Source of the DNA: Manduca sexta
Lineage: Eukaryota; Arthropoda; Insecta; Lepidoptera; Sphingidae
Direction: 5' to 3'
Assembly: GCF_014839805.1 (NCBI RefSeq)
Contig: NC_051115.1
Location: forward strand, 186,001-250,000
DNA length: 64,000 nucleotides
Part shown: positions 54,301 to 63,269 of the stretch, piece after piece
How the letters are laid out: every line of letters starts with the position of its first letter
Position numbering within the stretch: the stretch's first letter is position 1
Position numbers and translations under genes: made by a program
The notes under the pieces: model-generated
Database searches by the model: none
Seen by the model: only the letters and a program-made list of their open reading frames with translations
What the model was told of the DNA's origin: nothing

Positions 54301-57300
54301 CGCTATTCTCGGGACATAGTCCGATTCAGAGAACATGTCTATGACTCTTCTAAGGACATTTCTGAGTTTTTGTCACGAGCTTGGGTTTTATGGAGAAGGG
54401 TCACTAGGGACAAACTATCAAATGAAGACGCAGTTGAAGCAGTGATTGGTTGTGTGAATGATGAAAGACTTAGGATCGAGTTACTGAACACAAGAGCAAC
54501 ATCAGTGCCAGAACTGATATCCGTTGCATCTTCAATTAGAACAAATAAGCGTTCTCACCCGAGTTCTAGTAATATGAGTACAGCTAAGCGATCGCGTTTT
54601 TCAAATTCAATTGCATCAACTTCATACTGCCGCATTTGTAAAAGATCCAATCACAATACCAGTGAATGTTACTTCAAGCCTAACGAATTAAATTCGGAAC
54701 ATAGGAACAAGACAAGAATTGATACCAACGACAAGGAAGTAATCTCCAACCAGAGCAACCAGAGCAAAATGGTGGTCTGTTCATTTTGCAAAATACCAGG
54801 GCATACTTTTGAAACATGCTTCAAGCGCAAACGTTCATTTACATCAAATGTTAATTACATTGCTGGATCACGACTAGCCCCAATTCAAGTTAAGATCGGG
54901 CTAAAGGTTTTTCAGGCTATATTTGACAGTGGTGCAGAATGCTCACTCATACGAGAATCTGTAGCATCTCAAATCCCAGGAAAAAGAATAGAAACGGCGA
55001 GTTACTTAAAGGGAATTGGACAATTTCCCGTACTTTCTATAGCCACACTGGCCACGATTGGGGTTATTGATGATATCAATGTGGAACTACAGTTTCACAT
55101 AGTAGCAGATTATGAAATAACGACAGACCTCTTAGTTGGTATGAATCTGATAAATCATACGAATCTTGCTATGATGATTACTTCGGATGGAACAAGGTTA
55201 ACACGTCAACAGATCATTAATCATGTTCAACATGTAAATCCCATCTTCGACAAATTGGATTGTGATCTTACGAATGAAGAAGATATTGTGACTTTACGCA
55301 CTTTGCTGAGCAAGTTTGAACATTTGTTTATCAGGGGATATCCGACAACTCGTGTCAAAACTGGCGAACTGGAAATTCGCCTTAAAAATCCGAATAAATT
55401 CGTGGAGCGGAGACCATATAAACTTAGTCCGGTTGAGCGAGAAAAGGTAAGAGCCATCGTGAAGGAGTTGATGGAGCATGGCATCGTACGTGAAAGCAAG
55501 TCTCCATACTCTAGTCCTATCATCTTGGTGAAAAAGAAGAATGGTGACGACCGTATGTGCGTGGATTTTAGAGAACTTAACTCTAATACTTTAAGGGATC
55601 ATTACCCACTACCACTAATTTCGGATCAAATCGACCAATTAGCTCAAGGACAATTCTTTACAACTTTTGACATGGCCGCTGGATTTCACCAAATACCAAT
55701 CGCGGAATCATCTATCGAAAAAACAGCCTTTGTCACACCAGACGGACTGTATGAATATATGACTATGCCATTTGGATTGAGTAATGCATGTTCAGTCTAT
55801 CAAAGATGCATCAACAGAGCTCTGAGCTCATTGCTAGAAAATGCGGCTCAAGTTTACGTTGACGACGTATTAAGCAAATGTAAAGATATAGCAGAAGGGC
55901 TATCAAACATTGAACGTATACTCATAGCCCTACAGGATGCTGGTTTTTCTATTAATGCAGACAAATGTAAATTTTTCAAACGCTCGATCGAGTACCTGGG
56001 CAATGTAGTATCAAATGGGGAGGTCCGGCCAAGTCCACGAAAAATAGATGCTCTAGTAAGAGCACCAGTACCAACAACACCCAAACAAGTAAGGCAGTTC
56101 TGTGGATTAGCGGGCTACTTCCGAAAATTTATTCCAGATTTTTCACGCATTATGATACCCCTCTATGAGCTAACCAAACCGGGGGCTAAATGGGAGTGGA
56201 ATGAACGCCATGAGATGGCACGAGAAAAGGTCATTCAATACCTAACATCATCCCCAGTCCTTACATTGTTTCAAGAGGAAGCACCAATTCAATTATACAC
56301 AGATGCAAGTAGTCTAGGATTTGGAGCAGTGCTAGTACAAATAATTGCGGGGCGACAGCATGCAGTTGCCTTCATGAGCATGAGGACTACTGAAACTGAA
56401 AGTCGCTACCACTCGTACGAGTTAGAGACCTTGGCGGTGGTTCGTGCAATAAAACATTTCCGGCAATATCTTTATGGACGGAAGTTTACAGTCATCACAG
56501 ATTGTAATGCACTGAAGGCGTCTAAGCATAAGAAGGATCTACTTCCGAGAATACATCGCTGGTGGGCCTTTTTACAAAATTACGATTTTGAGGTGGAATA
56601 CCGCAAAGGTCAACAACTCCAACACGCAGACTACCTCAGCAGAAATCCTGTACAGCTCACAGTCAATATGATGACCAAGGATCTGGACTGGCTAAAAATA
56701 GAGCAAAGACGCGATGAAACATTACGAACTATAATGAATGGTATGAGTAATAACAATCCAAGGAACGGTTACATACTAGAAAACAATGTTCTCAAACGCA
56801 TAGTAGAGGATCCAGCTTTTGGACAACGATTCTGCACGGTGGTCCCAAAGTCTTTTCAGTGGAGTTTAATAAACTCATTCCACAATGCACTGAAACACCC
56901 GGGTTGGGAAAAGACACTACAGAAAATTAAGGACAGCTACTGGTTTGACAAAATGAGCACAAATATCCGTAAATTTGTTGAAAATTGCGTCATCTGCAGA
57001 ACATCCAAGGGAGCATCTGGTGCCATTCAAGTTCAAATGCACCCGATTCAGAAACCGTCGGCGGCATTTCAAGTAATACATATGGACATAACAGGCAAAA
57101 ATGGGAACATCTAACGACCAGCAGTATGTGATCGTCACTATAGATGCATTCACAAAATACGTGCTATTCTATCATGCGAACAATAAGAATCCACATAATA
57201 CGTTGGGGGCCTTGCGACGTACAGTTCACCTATTTGGTTCCCCTATCCAAATTATAGTTGACGGTGGAAGAGAATTCTTAGGCGAATTTAAGACCTACTG

Positions 57301-60300
57301 TGACCGTGTAGGAATAGATATACATGCTATAGCACCAGGAGTCAGCCGAGCAAATGGGCAAGTTGAACGCGTGATAGCTACATTAAAAAATGCCCTAACC
57401 ATGATAAAGAATTATGAAACAGAAGAATGGCACACAATGCTTGAAGAACTCCAGCTTGCAATAAACTGCACTCCTCATCGTGTAACAGGTGTAGCTCCAC
57501 TTACTTTACTCACTCAGCGCAGGCATTGTGTGCCTCCAGAACTGCTCAGTCTCGTAAATATCGACGATCAGACTGTTGACATTGAAGGACTTACTACCCA
57601 TGTTCTACAAAAGATGTCGCAAAATGCAGAAAAGGACAAGCAACGCTTCAATTCTAGAAAAGCAAAAATCCATCATTTCCAACGAGGTGATTATGTACTC
57701 GTTAAAAATAATCCTCGAAATCAAACCTCACTGGATCTCAAATTCAGTGAACCGTACGAAATAATAAGAATTTTGGACAATGATCGGTATCTCGTCAAGA
57801 AGGTGGTTGGTTCAGGGCGTCCCAGGAAGGTTGCTCATGATCAACTTCGTCGGGCACCTCAACCTGGAGATCAGATAACCGTATCGGCGGAAGATGACGA
57901 TCTCTCAGCATCAACTAATGAACCTTTACCATCTACTTCGCGAGCCAGTATGGTTGAGCAACAAACTGAAGAAGCAGCTGATTAAAAAGGGTATGTTTTT
58001 ATTTTTAAATTTAAGCACAAGAAACAATCGCAACGATAACATAGTACCACAGAGTACGCAAAGATAACAAAGTACCACAGAGTACACTTCGATAACAAAG
58101 TACCACAGAGTACGCAACAACATAGCACCACAGAGTGCGCAACAACCATATAGCACCACAGAGTGCGCAACAACTATATAGCACCACAGAGTGCGCAACA
58201 AAGCACCACAGAGTGCGCAACAACGACATAGCACCACAGAGTGCGCAACAACGACATAGCACCACAGAGTGCGCAACAACGACATAGCACCACAGAGTGC
58301 GCAACAACGACATAGCACCACAGAGTGCGCAACAACCATATAGCACCACAGAGTGCGTAACAACGACATAGCACCACAGAGTGCGTAACAATGATATAGT
58401 ACAAAGTACAGGAAAATGCAAGTTAAACTAAGTAAGTACAAACTTATGTAACACACAGGTACACAGACACTGATCTCAGAAAGAACATTTTATGTCGGAA
58501 CTCTACGATGGAACGGCAGGTGCAGAGCACGCACCGCCGGTCAGAACGGCCGTATCGGCGCAACGACCAGTTAATTAAGTTATTTAGATAAGTTTTTGCA
58601 TGAAATTAGTTGAAAGTAAAATTGTAATCATCAATTGATTGTTAGAAATTAATAAAACGCATGTAAACAATAAAATTAATAGATTTTTGTAAACACAACC
58701 CCACTCCAGAGTTTGGTATAAATACAAGTGACAATTATGGCATCGGGCATTCCAACTCTAGCAGTCGAATGAAGCAGAGCTCCTATTTATTTGAATAAAA
58801 GTGTTATACCAAAAATTATAGTTTAAATTTATTATTAAAATGGAAAATGAGAGTAACAATGTACAAAATGACGTCAGCATTGCTGACGTCATTATTTTTA
58901 AAAACAACCGGGCGTCAGACCCTCCGTCATATATATATTAAAAAGAACATAAAAATTATTATAATTATTGCCATTATTCTTATATAGCGTAGTGTATGCT
59001 AACGTCCCAAAAGGGTAGTTGCCTATTTTTTTTTATTAATTTATGAAAAATGTACGTCGTCCGTAATCTAACGGAAAAAGAATTTTCAAAATCCACGCAG
59101 TCTTAAATAAGTTTTAAGTTTTGAAATTTGTAAGCGGTCAAATAACAGTGATAGCAAACTGTGACGTCACCGGGCATAGCGCCGCGTGCGTGAGAGACAG
59201 CGCGATAACTCCTCAACGCACTCACTTTCATAATAATTAATAAGTGGTTCATTTTTCAATGAATTTTGATGGTGATTTCACAGTATATATTTTTCGTATT
59301 ATTTTCTGTTACATATATTGTAAAAAATTAAACATATGAAACTACCATATTTTAGTTACGGCTCTTTTATTATTGCTTTGAATGACGAGACGAGCTTGCC
59401 GTTCGCCTGATGGTAAGCGATACGACCGATAAACAGTAGAAAGACCAACACCTTGAATTACAAAGTATTGTTCGGTATTCCACTGCGCTCGCTATCCTGA
59501 GACATGAGATGTTAAGTCTTATGTCCAGTAGTTACACTGGCTGCAATGTCCTAACCAGGACACAACAGTGACTACACACTGCTTGACAGAAATAGACATT
59601 GCGGTGGTACCTACCCAGGCGGACTCTCACATGAGAGACTTACCACCAGTATCTTCAGATTGTGCGCAGTAGCGAACCCATGCCTTTTGAATATCATTGA
59701 TATGAATTAGGAACTTCAATCAACTTTTTTATACTCATAAATGTTGTCAAAATCGTACTCGATATTATATTAATATGTTAAATAGTTTTGTATTTAGCCT
59801 CTATATTAAAGGGAATGAATATAACTCAAGGGGTCAATGATAAAGAAGCTTGGCTTCATATTAAATAAATATTTTCAGTAGACTAAAGCCTCAAATAGAT
59901 GTCAATTTTCTCGTCCCGTTGTTAACCTTTTCAGTATTACCCCTGTGATCTATGAGGAAAACTAATTCTACCCCTCCTTCAAAATGTTATCAAGACAATA
60001 TAAGCAAATATAAACATCTTTATTGATCATAAATTTCACAACAGCCTTACAGTTTTAACGTCAGCTCTGTTATTTTTTAAAATTTTATGTACGTACTAGC
60101 TTTTTCTCGCGGCTTCGCCCGCGTGAAGGAGTTTTCCGGGTTTTTTATTACCGATTTAAATTTATTTAAATTGTAGCCTATGTGTTATTCTGATGTACAG
60201 CTAATATTACTGTAAAGTTTCATCGAAATCAGTTCAATAGTTTTTTCGTGAAAGAGGAACAAACATATATCCATCCATCCTCACAAACTTTCGCATTTCT

Positions 60301-60666
60301 AATATTAGTAGCATAATTAGGTTCTTTGTTACCCCCGTGAAATAGCTGATTTACCTCGCAGAGGTAGTTAGCCCCAGGTTTGGAACGCAGGCTTTTAGAT
60401 ACAACAAGTTTTGACCCCTTAAGTTCCATTCACCCCCTTTCAAAATCGTTACCACATCTCATTTGTGTGTGTTTCTGGGCTCAGAACAAGGGCACAAGCA
60501 GCAACCTCAACCCGGCTCCCCACCAGTGGGCGAGAAGATATTCAATGACGATGAACTGGTGAACCTGATAGATCCAATATTAAACATGGACGATCATAAC
60601 AGAGACGGTTATATTGACTATCCGGAATTTGTGCGCGCGCAACAGAAGAGCCAGAAGCAGAATTAG
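42324..60666 (+). CDS. MCFD2: MCFD2-like EF-hand protein with Pro/Gln-rich microexon-coded region
   Basis: Nine coding exons: 42324-42422, 47057-47086, 47676-47705, 48252-48281, 49920-49994, 50421-50541, 50870-50912, 51324-51472, 60485-60666. All are GT-AG, and phases close to 252 aa. Residues 1-16 form a signal peptide ([16 protein letters not shown]). Residues 17-128 are a Pro/Gln-rich low-complexity region; three consecutive 30-nt exons each give ten residues ([30 protein letters not shown]), then a Tyr/Gln-rich exon, then an exon with repeats of QQQVPI. Residues 130-252 match MCFD2: [22 protein letters not shown], first EF loop D172-E183, [12 protein letters not shown], second EF loop D229-E240 with [13 protein letters not shown]2 is a lumenal calcium-binding partner of the lectin LMAN1/ERGIC-53 that exports cargo glycoproteins from the ER. 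The human protein lacks such a long Pro/Gln region; its role here is unknown. The first of two adjacent ATGs was used. The last intron is 9.0 kb and contains the gypsy element. Confidence 0.92.
43102..43317 (+). repeat. family D repeat, MCFD2 intron 1
   Basis: GTGACCCCACAGCACCTGAT to ATATATCCTACCACCAA. Confidence 0.75.
44115..44200 (-). repeat. family D repeat, fragment
   Basis: CATAGTGGCTCATAGAAGCG and GGGATCAGCCTGTGTATATC are inverse to the central family blocks. Confidence 0.6.
44800..45045 (+). repeat. family G repeat
   Basis: GTGACGTCATCGGGAATTCC, GCGCGCGAAAGAAAGAGATG and GAGCGATATCTCCACTACGC. Confidence 0.7.
45439..45690 (-). repeat. family E repeat
   Basis: Reverse of the family: GGTACCACCGCAATGTCTAT, CTACTGGACATAAGACTTAA, TTGTAATTCAAGGTGTTGGT and TCATCTCGTCATTCAAAGG. 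Confidence 0.7.
46186..46530 (+). repeat. family A SINE with small insertion
   Basis: Head GCGTAGCCTAGTTTG, B box GGTTCAAAACCC, tail TATAATACAGGGCTGATATT. About 35 extra bases interrupt the body near 46296-46330. Confidence 0.8.
47209..47465 (+). repeat. family A SINE, diverged
   Basis: TAACCTAGTTAGAGTGGAAC, GGTTCAAAATCCAAGAG and TATCATACAGGGCTGATATT retain the order; the body is shortened. It lies between microexons 2 and 3 of the MCFD2 gene. Confidence 0.75.
48023..48146. mobile_element. family J palindromic MITE
   Basis: ATATCAATGGGTGAAAGG at the left and the inverse-like CATTTCATCCATTGATAT at the right enclose an AT-rich loop with AAGCGACATTTTTTT. TA flanks both ends. Confidence 0.65.
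48713..48872. mobile_element. family J palindromic MITE
   Basis: GGGTTGAAAGGCTAATTGAC on the left is inverse to ACAATTAGTCTTTCAACC on the right. Related copies are at 48023 and 62236. Confidence 0.7.
48905..49000 (+). repeat. tRNA-like SINE head, family B variant
   Basis: GCCGCCTTTTGGTTTAGTGA and CCTGGGTTCCATTCCCAGG resemble an A box region and a B box (GGTTCCATTCC) with T-stem pairing. The body does not match family B. Confidence 0.5.
49131..49232 (+). repeat. tandem repeat of GGAATTTTCCGGTAATC, about 27-30 bp unit
   Basis: Four units in a row: GGGATTTTCCGGTAATC, then three with CCGGAATTTTCCGRTAATC-like cores. It lies in intron 4 of the MCFD2 gene. The core resembles NF-kB/Dorsal sites. 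Confidence 0.8.
50109..50347. mobile_element. family K MITE with TAA TSD
   Basis: Begins CCCCCTTATTCATAGACG and ends with the inverse CGTCTATGAATAAGGGGG, with TAA at 50106-50108 and 50348-50350. A 3-bp TWA duplication suits a PIF/Harbinger-type element. It sits 73 bases upstream of the MCFD2 exon at 50421. Confidence 0.85.
51008..51260 (+). repeat. family B SINE and GCGTGCGTG-type microsatellite
   Basis: TGGGTTCGAATCCCAGGTCG is the B box; body blocks GGCTGGAGTCTGGAATTTGT and GATATGGCGATAGGCTCGCC follow. The 3' end runs into CGTGCGCGTGAGGGTGCGTG. It ends 64 bases before the exon at 51324. Confidence 0.75.
51769..52106. mobile_element. family I MITE, long terminal inverted repeats, TTAA ends
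   Basis: TTAAGGCGATACCTCAAGGT at the left is inverse to ACCTTGAGGTATCGCCTTAA at the right, and the arms continue for about 160 bases (GGTAACTAAACAAGTATTG against CTTGTTTAGTTACC). TTAA at both ends would fit a piggyBac-type target. One-armed relative at 28799-28989. Confidence 0.85.
52148..52163 (+). repeat. short GT microsatellite
   Basis: Eight GT dinucleotides, followed by degenerate GT-rich bases. Confidence 0.8.
52456..52748 (-). repeat. family A SINE with 11-bp TSD
   Basis: AATAAAATACA occurs at 52445-52455 and 52749-52759. The head is at the right end; the B box region is shortened. Confidence 0.88.
52903..53228 (+). repeat. family A SINE with 11-bp TSD
   Basis: Intact A box TAGCCTAGTTGG and B box GGTTCAAATCC, tail TATAATACAGGGCTGAC and (ATT)n. 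AATAGACAGGG flanks it at 52892-52902 and 53229-53239. It faces the previous copy head to head. Confidence 0.92.
53443..53821 (+). repeat. gypsy 5' terminal repeat, includes gag start
   Basis: TATCGGCGCAACGACC to CCCTCCGTCAT. Contains GGTATAAATAC (TATA-like, about 53607), and the ATG at 53731. Confidence 0.88.
53731..57114 (+). CDS. gypsy gag-pol, truncated inside integrase by a frameshift
   Basis: 1127 codons. In order: a gag region ([38 protein letters not shown]); two zinc knuckles ([28 protein letters not shown]); protease ([12 protein letters not shown]); reverse transcriptase ([46 protein letters not shown], catalytic VYVDDVL); RNase H ([30 protein letters not shown]); integrase zinc finger ([16 protein letters not shown]) and the first integrase Asp (HMDITGK). 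The frame then stops at NGNI. RT-RNase H-integrase is the Ty3/gypsy order. Gag and pol are fused in one frame. The 1-base shift near 57100 leaves the other two catalytic residues in the next frame. Confidence 0.93.
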   Translation: MENESNNVQNDVSIADVIIFKNNRASDPPSSEVGSYATSAQQPPDVTIETAPHHGLNTTSNVVTSLQEQAQPNLHFNAPMNNIPPQFIMQMMQVMQQMSERLNTPAETKIRINDIYLPSFDPDTNVGVREWCQHIDKAIETYRLNDFDIRMKVGSLLKGRAKMWVDNWMVTTASWAELRHNLITTFEPENRYSRDIVRFREHVYDSSKDISEFLSRAWVLWRRVTRDKLSNEDAVEAVIGCVNDERLRIELLNTRATSVPELISVASSIRTNKRSHPSSSNMSTAKRSRFSNSIASTSYCRICKRSNHNTSECYFKPNELNSEHRNKTRIDTNDKEVISNQSNQSKMVVCSFCKIPGHTFETCFKRKRSFTSNVNYIAGSRLAPIQVKIGLKVFQAIFDSGAECSLIRESVASQIPGKRIETASYLKGIGQFPVLSIATLATIGVIDDINVELQFHIVADYEITTDLLVGMNLINHTNLAMMITSDGTRLTRQQIINHVQHVNPIFDKLDCDLTNEEDIVTLRTLLSKFEHLFIRGYPTTRVKTGELEIRLKNPNKFVERRPYKLSPVEREKVRAIVKELMEHGIVRESKSPYSSPIILVKKKNGDDRMCVDFRELNSNTLRDHYPLPLISDQIDQLAQGQFFTTFDMAAGFHQIPIAESSIEKTAFVTPDGLYEYMTMPFGLSNACSVYQRCINRALSSLLENAAQVYVDDVLSKCKDIAEGLSNIERILIALQDAGFSINADKCKFFKRSIEYLGNVVSNGEVRPSPRKIDALVRAPVPTTPKQVRQFCGLAGYFRKFIPDFSRIMIPLYELTKPGAKWEWNERHEMAREKVIQYLTSSPVLTLFQEEAPIQLYTDASSLGFGAVLVQIIAGRQHAVAFMSMRTTETESRYHSYELETLAVVRAIKHFRQYLYGRKFTVITDCNALKASKHKKDLLPRIHRWWAFLQNYDFEVEYRKGQQLQHADYLSRNPVQLTVNMMTKDLDWLKIEQRRDETLRTIMNGMSNNNPRNGYILENNVLKRIVEDPAFGQRFCTVVPKSFQWSLINSFHNALKHPGWEKTLQKIKDSYWFDKMSTNIRKFVENCVICRTSKGASGAIQVQMHPIQKPSAAFQVIHMDITGKNGNI
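53760..53782 (+). promoter_or_regulatory. paired CRE palindrome inside the terminal repeat
   Basis: TGACGTCAGCA, one T, then TGCTGACGTCA: a perfect 11-bp inverted repeat with a one-base spacer, containing two consensus CRE/ATF sites (TGACGTCA). It is also coding (codons 10-17 of gag). An identical copy lies in the 3' repeat near 58869-58891. Confidence 0.75.
57101..57985 (+). pseudogene. gypsy integrase catalytic core and C-terminus, in shifted frame
   Basis: Continues the integrase after the shift: [17 protein letters not shown], second Asp in [14 protein letters not shown], Glu in [15 protein letters not shown], and a C-terminal chromatin/DNA-binding-like region ([16 protein letters not shown]). 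Ends in a Glu/Ser-rich tail and TAA. The ATG at 57101 is incidental. One extra A around GGGAACATC would explain the shift, so this copy probably cannot make active integrase on its own. Confidence 0.85.
58043..58397 (+). repeat. 28-bp minisatellite in the gypsy 3' region
   Basis: Thirteen units, mostly 28 bp, of the form AGCACCACAGAGTGCGCAAC plus AACGACAT, with variants of 22-25 bp. Each unit holds a small inverted repeat, GCAC and GTGC around CACAGA. The first three units have TA in place of GC in both arms (GTAC and GTAC), which keeps the pairing. Confidence 0.95.
58553..58930 (+). repeat. gypsy 3' terminal repeat
   Basis: Same as 53443-53821 except for one A. It ends at CCTCCGTCAT, in the middle of the gag reading frame, followed by ATATATATTA. 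Confidence 0.88.
59005..59320 (+). repeat. family G repeat
   Basis: AAAATCCACGCAGTCTTAAA, CTGTGACGTCACCGGGCATA, GCGTGCGTGAGAGACAG and TTTTGATGGTGATTTCACAG. Confidence 0.7.
59378..59652 (+). repeat. family E repeat, uninterrupted copy
   Basis: Used here as the reference copy: GACGAGACGAGCTTGCCGTT, CAACACCTTGAATTACAAAG, TTATGTCCAGTAGTTACACT and TCACATGAGAGACTTACCAC. Confidence 0.8.
60095..60312 (+). repeat. common lepidopteran dispersed repeat, TCGCGGCTTCGCCCGCGTG type
   Basis: CTCGCGGCTTCGCCCGCGTG, then TTTCATCGAAATCAGTTCA, then ACTTTCGCATTTCTAATATT. It ends about 170 bases before the last MCFD2 exon. Confidence 0.7.
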
Positions 60667-62235
60667 ACGGGGGAGCGGGCGGAGTGAGTGATAGATAGGG
60701 TCGAAGTATTAAAAAAAAAAAATACTTTTTTATAAAAAAATATTTTTTAGTTTTTTTTTATAAAAAAAGTTTATGTGGTTGTTTTTTTTGTTGTGAAAAT
60801 TGGTATTCCTTTTGAATTGCTAACGGATCGGAATTTTGTAGTTTTTTTTCAAAATTGATTTTGTTTGTGATTGATATGATGTAATAATTGATATAATCAA
60901 TTTTTAATTGTTAATTTTTTTTTGTAAAATACGACCTAAAAGCATCTAAAAAAGTGTGTACATGTAACTCAAAGCAGGTCCCGTTATCTCCCACTCTGCC
61001 CAAAGGTTTTACATTCCTGACTGCGTATAAAAATGTATGGATCAGTAAACAAGTTGGCAGGGGATAGAATTCTGGACCCAACAATTATTCAGTTAATGTG
61101 TAAAGATGGTAAATAATCCTTAATTTTTTTTTCTAGTATTAAAAAAGGCAGATAAAATAATCAACAAGGTTTACTATCGCTATTATGAAAAAAAAGCAAT
61201 GAATAACTGCTCATAGAGTAACAATAGGTATGATTTGACAGATGACGCTCTCATTACAAAAAAGCCACAGAAAAAAACTACAATTGTCAATTTCTCTCAT
61301 TATCTGGCGCCAATCTGGTGGCAAAAATTTTAGTGGTCCTCATTCTAAGCATTCTGCTATCTTGGTTAATGGTTCATTAGAATTTAATTGTAGGTAATAG
61401 ATATTAAGGTATGTCCGTGTCCGTTTGAAAGTAACTCAGTTTAAAAAAAACTCAGGCTTGTATTAAAAACACAAAAAAGTGGATAAATAAAAAAAGTTTT
61501 TTTAGCCATAAAATACTTTTTTTTACAATACATTAATGTTTTTTTTTAACTTTGCATAATGGTATGCTCTGCTAAAACTTATATTGATGCTTGGGAACCT
61601 ATTTAATTAAATATTGCACAATGAATTTGTATCGGACGAACATATCTTCATATTTATGTATCTATATAAGTGTAAGTAATTTTTGTACATAGAATTTAAG
61701 ATTGAACCAATAGGTCCTATGTCATATAGAATTATGCAAGTTTGGCATAGTAGTTCAACAGTTTACCGCTAGATGTCAGTTTTTCGAAAATGGTCTGTGC
61801 CTTAATACTTTACTAAAGATCTATTTTTTTATGTTTTTCTATTTGAGTTTTTTTTTTAAAGTAACAAGTGAAGTAGCTATGTATTTTTTTTTTGTTTGGG
61901 AAATGACTGCCCATATACAGTTTAACATCATTTTTTAAGTATTGAAATATGACATAGGATCTATTGTTTTATAAAACGGTTGTAAATGTGTGCTAGAAAA
62001 AACTTATATATTTTTAATAATGTCTATTTTGTACGTGGGAAAATTTAATATGTTTTTTTTTTATATATTTCGTGAATATTGTATAAATATTTCAGATGTT
62101 TCTTGAATAAGTATTCGCGTTTTTTCTTGTTTTATCTAGCAATACAAAGTACATATTTTTTTAAATATTTTTTTCATAGCATATGTCTATTATAAATACT
62201 ACAGATTATTAGAAAGTGGTTAAATACTTGTTTGT
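60667..62235. other. AT-rich 3' flank of the MCFD2 gene
   Basis: Long A and T runs, no coding frame. Candidate poly(A) signals are ATTAAA near 60708 and AATAAA at 61486-61491. Which one is used cannot be told from the sequence. Confidence 0.5.
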
Positions 62236-62350
62236 ATATCGTCGGTTGAAAGGCTAATTGACTTAAGCAACATTTTTTTCGAAAAACATTATCTAGGTTA
62301 AAAAAAAACAGATAAAAGTGCTGATGTCAATTAGTCTCACCCGTCGATAT
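62236..62350. mobile_element. family J palindromic MITE
   Basis: ATCGTCGGTTGAAAGGCTAA at the left and GTCTCACCCGTCGATAT at the right. Confidence 0.65.
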
Positions 62351-62599
62351 GTTACATTGACTGCACGTAAAAAAAACATATTACTTTGACTGTACCTAAA
62401 AATTATTTCAGAAAAACATATTACATTTTACCATGTATTTCACTCATCTGTCGCTAATCATTATGACCGCTCTGAAGTTCGTCAAAGCAACGTCTATATA
62501 CAACTTAGCCGTCTACAAACGATCTTTGCGTGGTATTGTTATTGAAAGTTGATAGAAAGCTTCCAGATGAGTTATATTGATTGGATCATACTTAATATC

Positions 62600-62990
62600 A
62601 CGACACTCTCTCTCTCATAGGGGTAGGGAGAGACTATGGATTGCACGATTCTGGCATACTTCTCTCGCTGTGTCCACCTTCATCAATCTTTTCATGCATT
62701 CAGTTCAGGGTACTTTTGACCTCTTTACTAAGAATGTTATCTGACATTCGAAGGTTCGGTGCGGTCGACCACTTCCGGCTCTTCCATCCACATTCGCATT
62801 ATATCCTCTTTGTCAGTCTATCATCCATCCTCTGCAAATTCCCAAACCACTTTAGCATACCCTTCTCAATTTTGGTAACAACCTCTGTCACTCCACACAT
62901 ATCTATAACCGTAGTATACCGCATATCATACATAGTCACCTCACACATACTTCTTAACTCATTTCCTTTTCATTATTATTAATGCATTTA
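62600..62990 (-). pseudogene. LINE reverse transcriptase C-terminal remnant
   Basis: Minus strand reads MYDMRYTTVIDMCGVTEVVT, then KIEKGMLKWFGNLQRMDD, RLTKRI, and further down fragments ending MKRLMKV-like. These match the C-terminal 'WFGHVERM' region of lepidopteran non-LTR elements. Stops and shifts break the frame. Confidence 0.75.
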
Positions 62991-62998
62991 TGTTGGAC

Positions 62999-63232
62999 TG
63001 CCTTGGTGGCGTAGTTGTACTGCATACGGTACGGCAGCGCTCTGAGGTCCTGGGCTCGAATCCCGGGTCGGACAATGATATTTGGGTTTTTCTGCTCAGT
63101 ATCAGCCCGGAGTCTGGAATTTGTGCCCGATATGGCAATAGGCTCGCCCCCTATCACATCATGGGAACACACTTGTCCAAAAGTGGGTGACCTGTTTGTG
63201 TCTACATACCCTTTCAGGGATAAATGCGTGAT
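62999..63232 (+). repeat. family B SINE, near full length
   Basis: GCCTTGGTGGCGTAGTTGTA with A box, GGCTCGAATCCCGGGTCGG with B box, body to GGGATAAATGCGTGATGTG. Confidence 0.88.
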
Positions 63233-63269
63233 GTGTGTTTGGTTTTGTTTTTTATCCATTATATTTGTT

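Larger units (their letters stand above)
53443..58930 (+). mobile_element. Ty3/gypsy LTR retrotransposon, one frameshift
   Basis: Direct repeats 53443-53821 and 58553-58930 enclose a gag-pol region. The repeats differ by one A (AATAAAAAGTG against AATAAAAGTG), so insertion is recent. Flanks suggest a TATAT duplication but the target is low-complexity, so this is weak. Unusually, the repeat contains the gag start codon and about 30 codons. No standard TGG-type primer site or polypurine tract was recognised at the repeat edges. It lies in the last intron of the MCFD2 gene in the same orientation. Confidence 0.9.

Noticed and set aside
57926..58456. Minus-strand Cys/Leu-rich frames with repeated VAHSVVL units
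   Set aside because: They are the reverse of the 28-bp minisatellite in the gypsy element; 28 is not a multiple of 3, so the frames cycle by chance.
62641..62982. Plus-strand hydrophobic 113-codon frame resembling a membrane protein
   Set aside because: Antisense of a recognisable LINE reverse transcriptase remnant.
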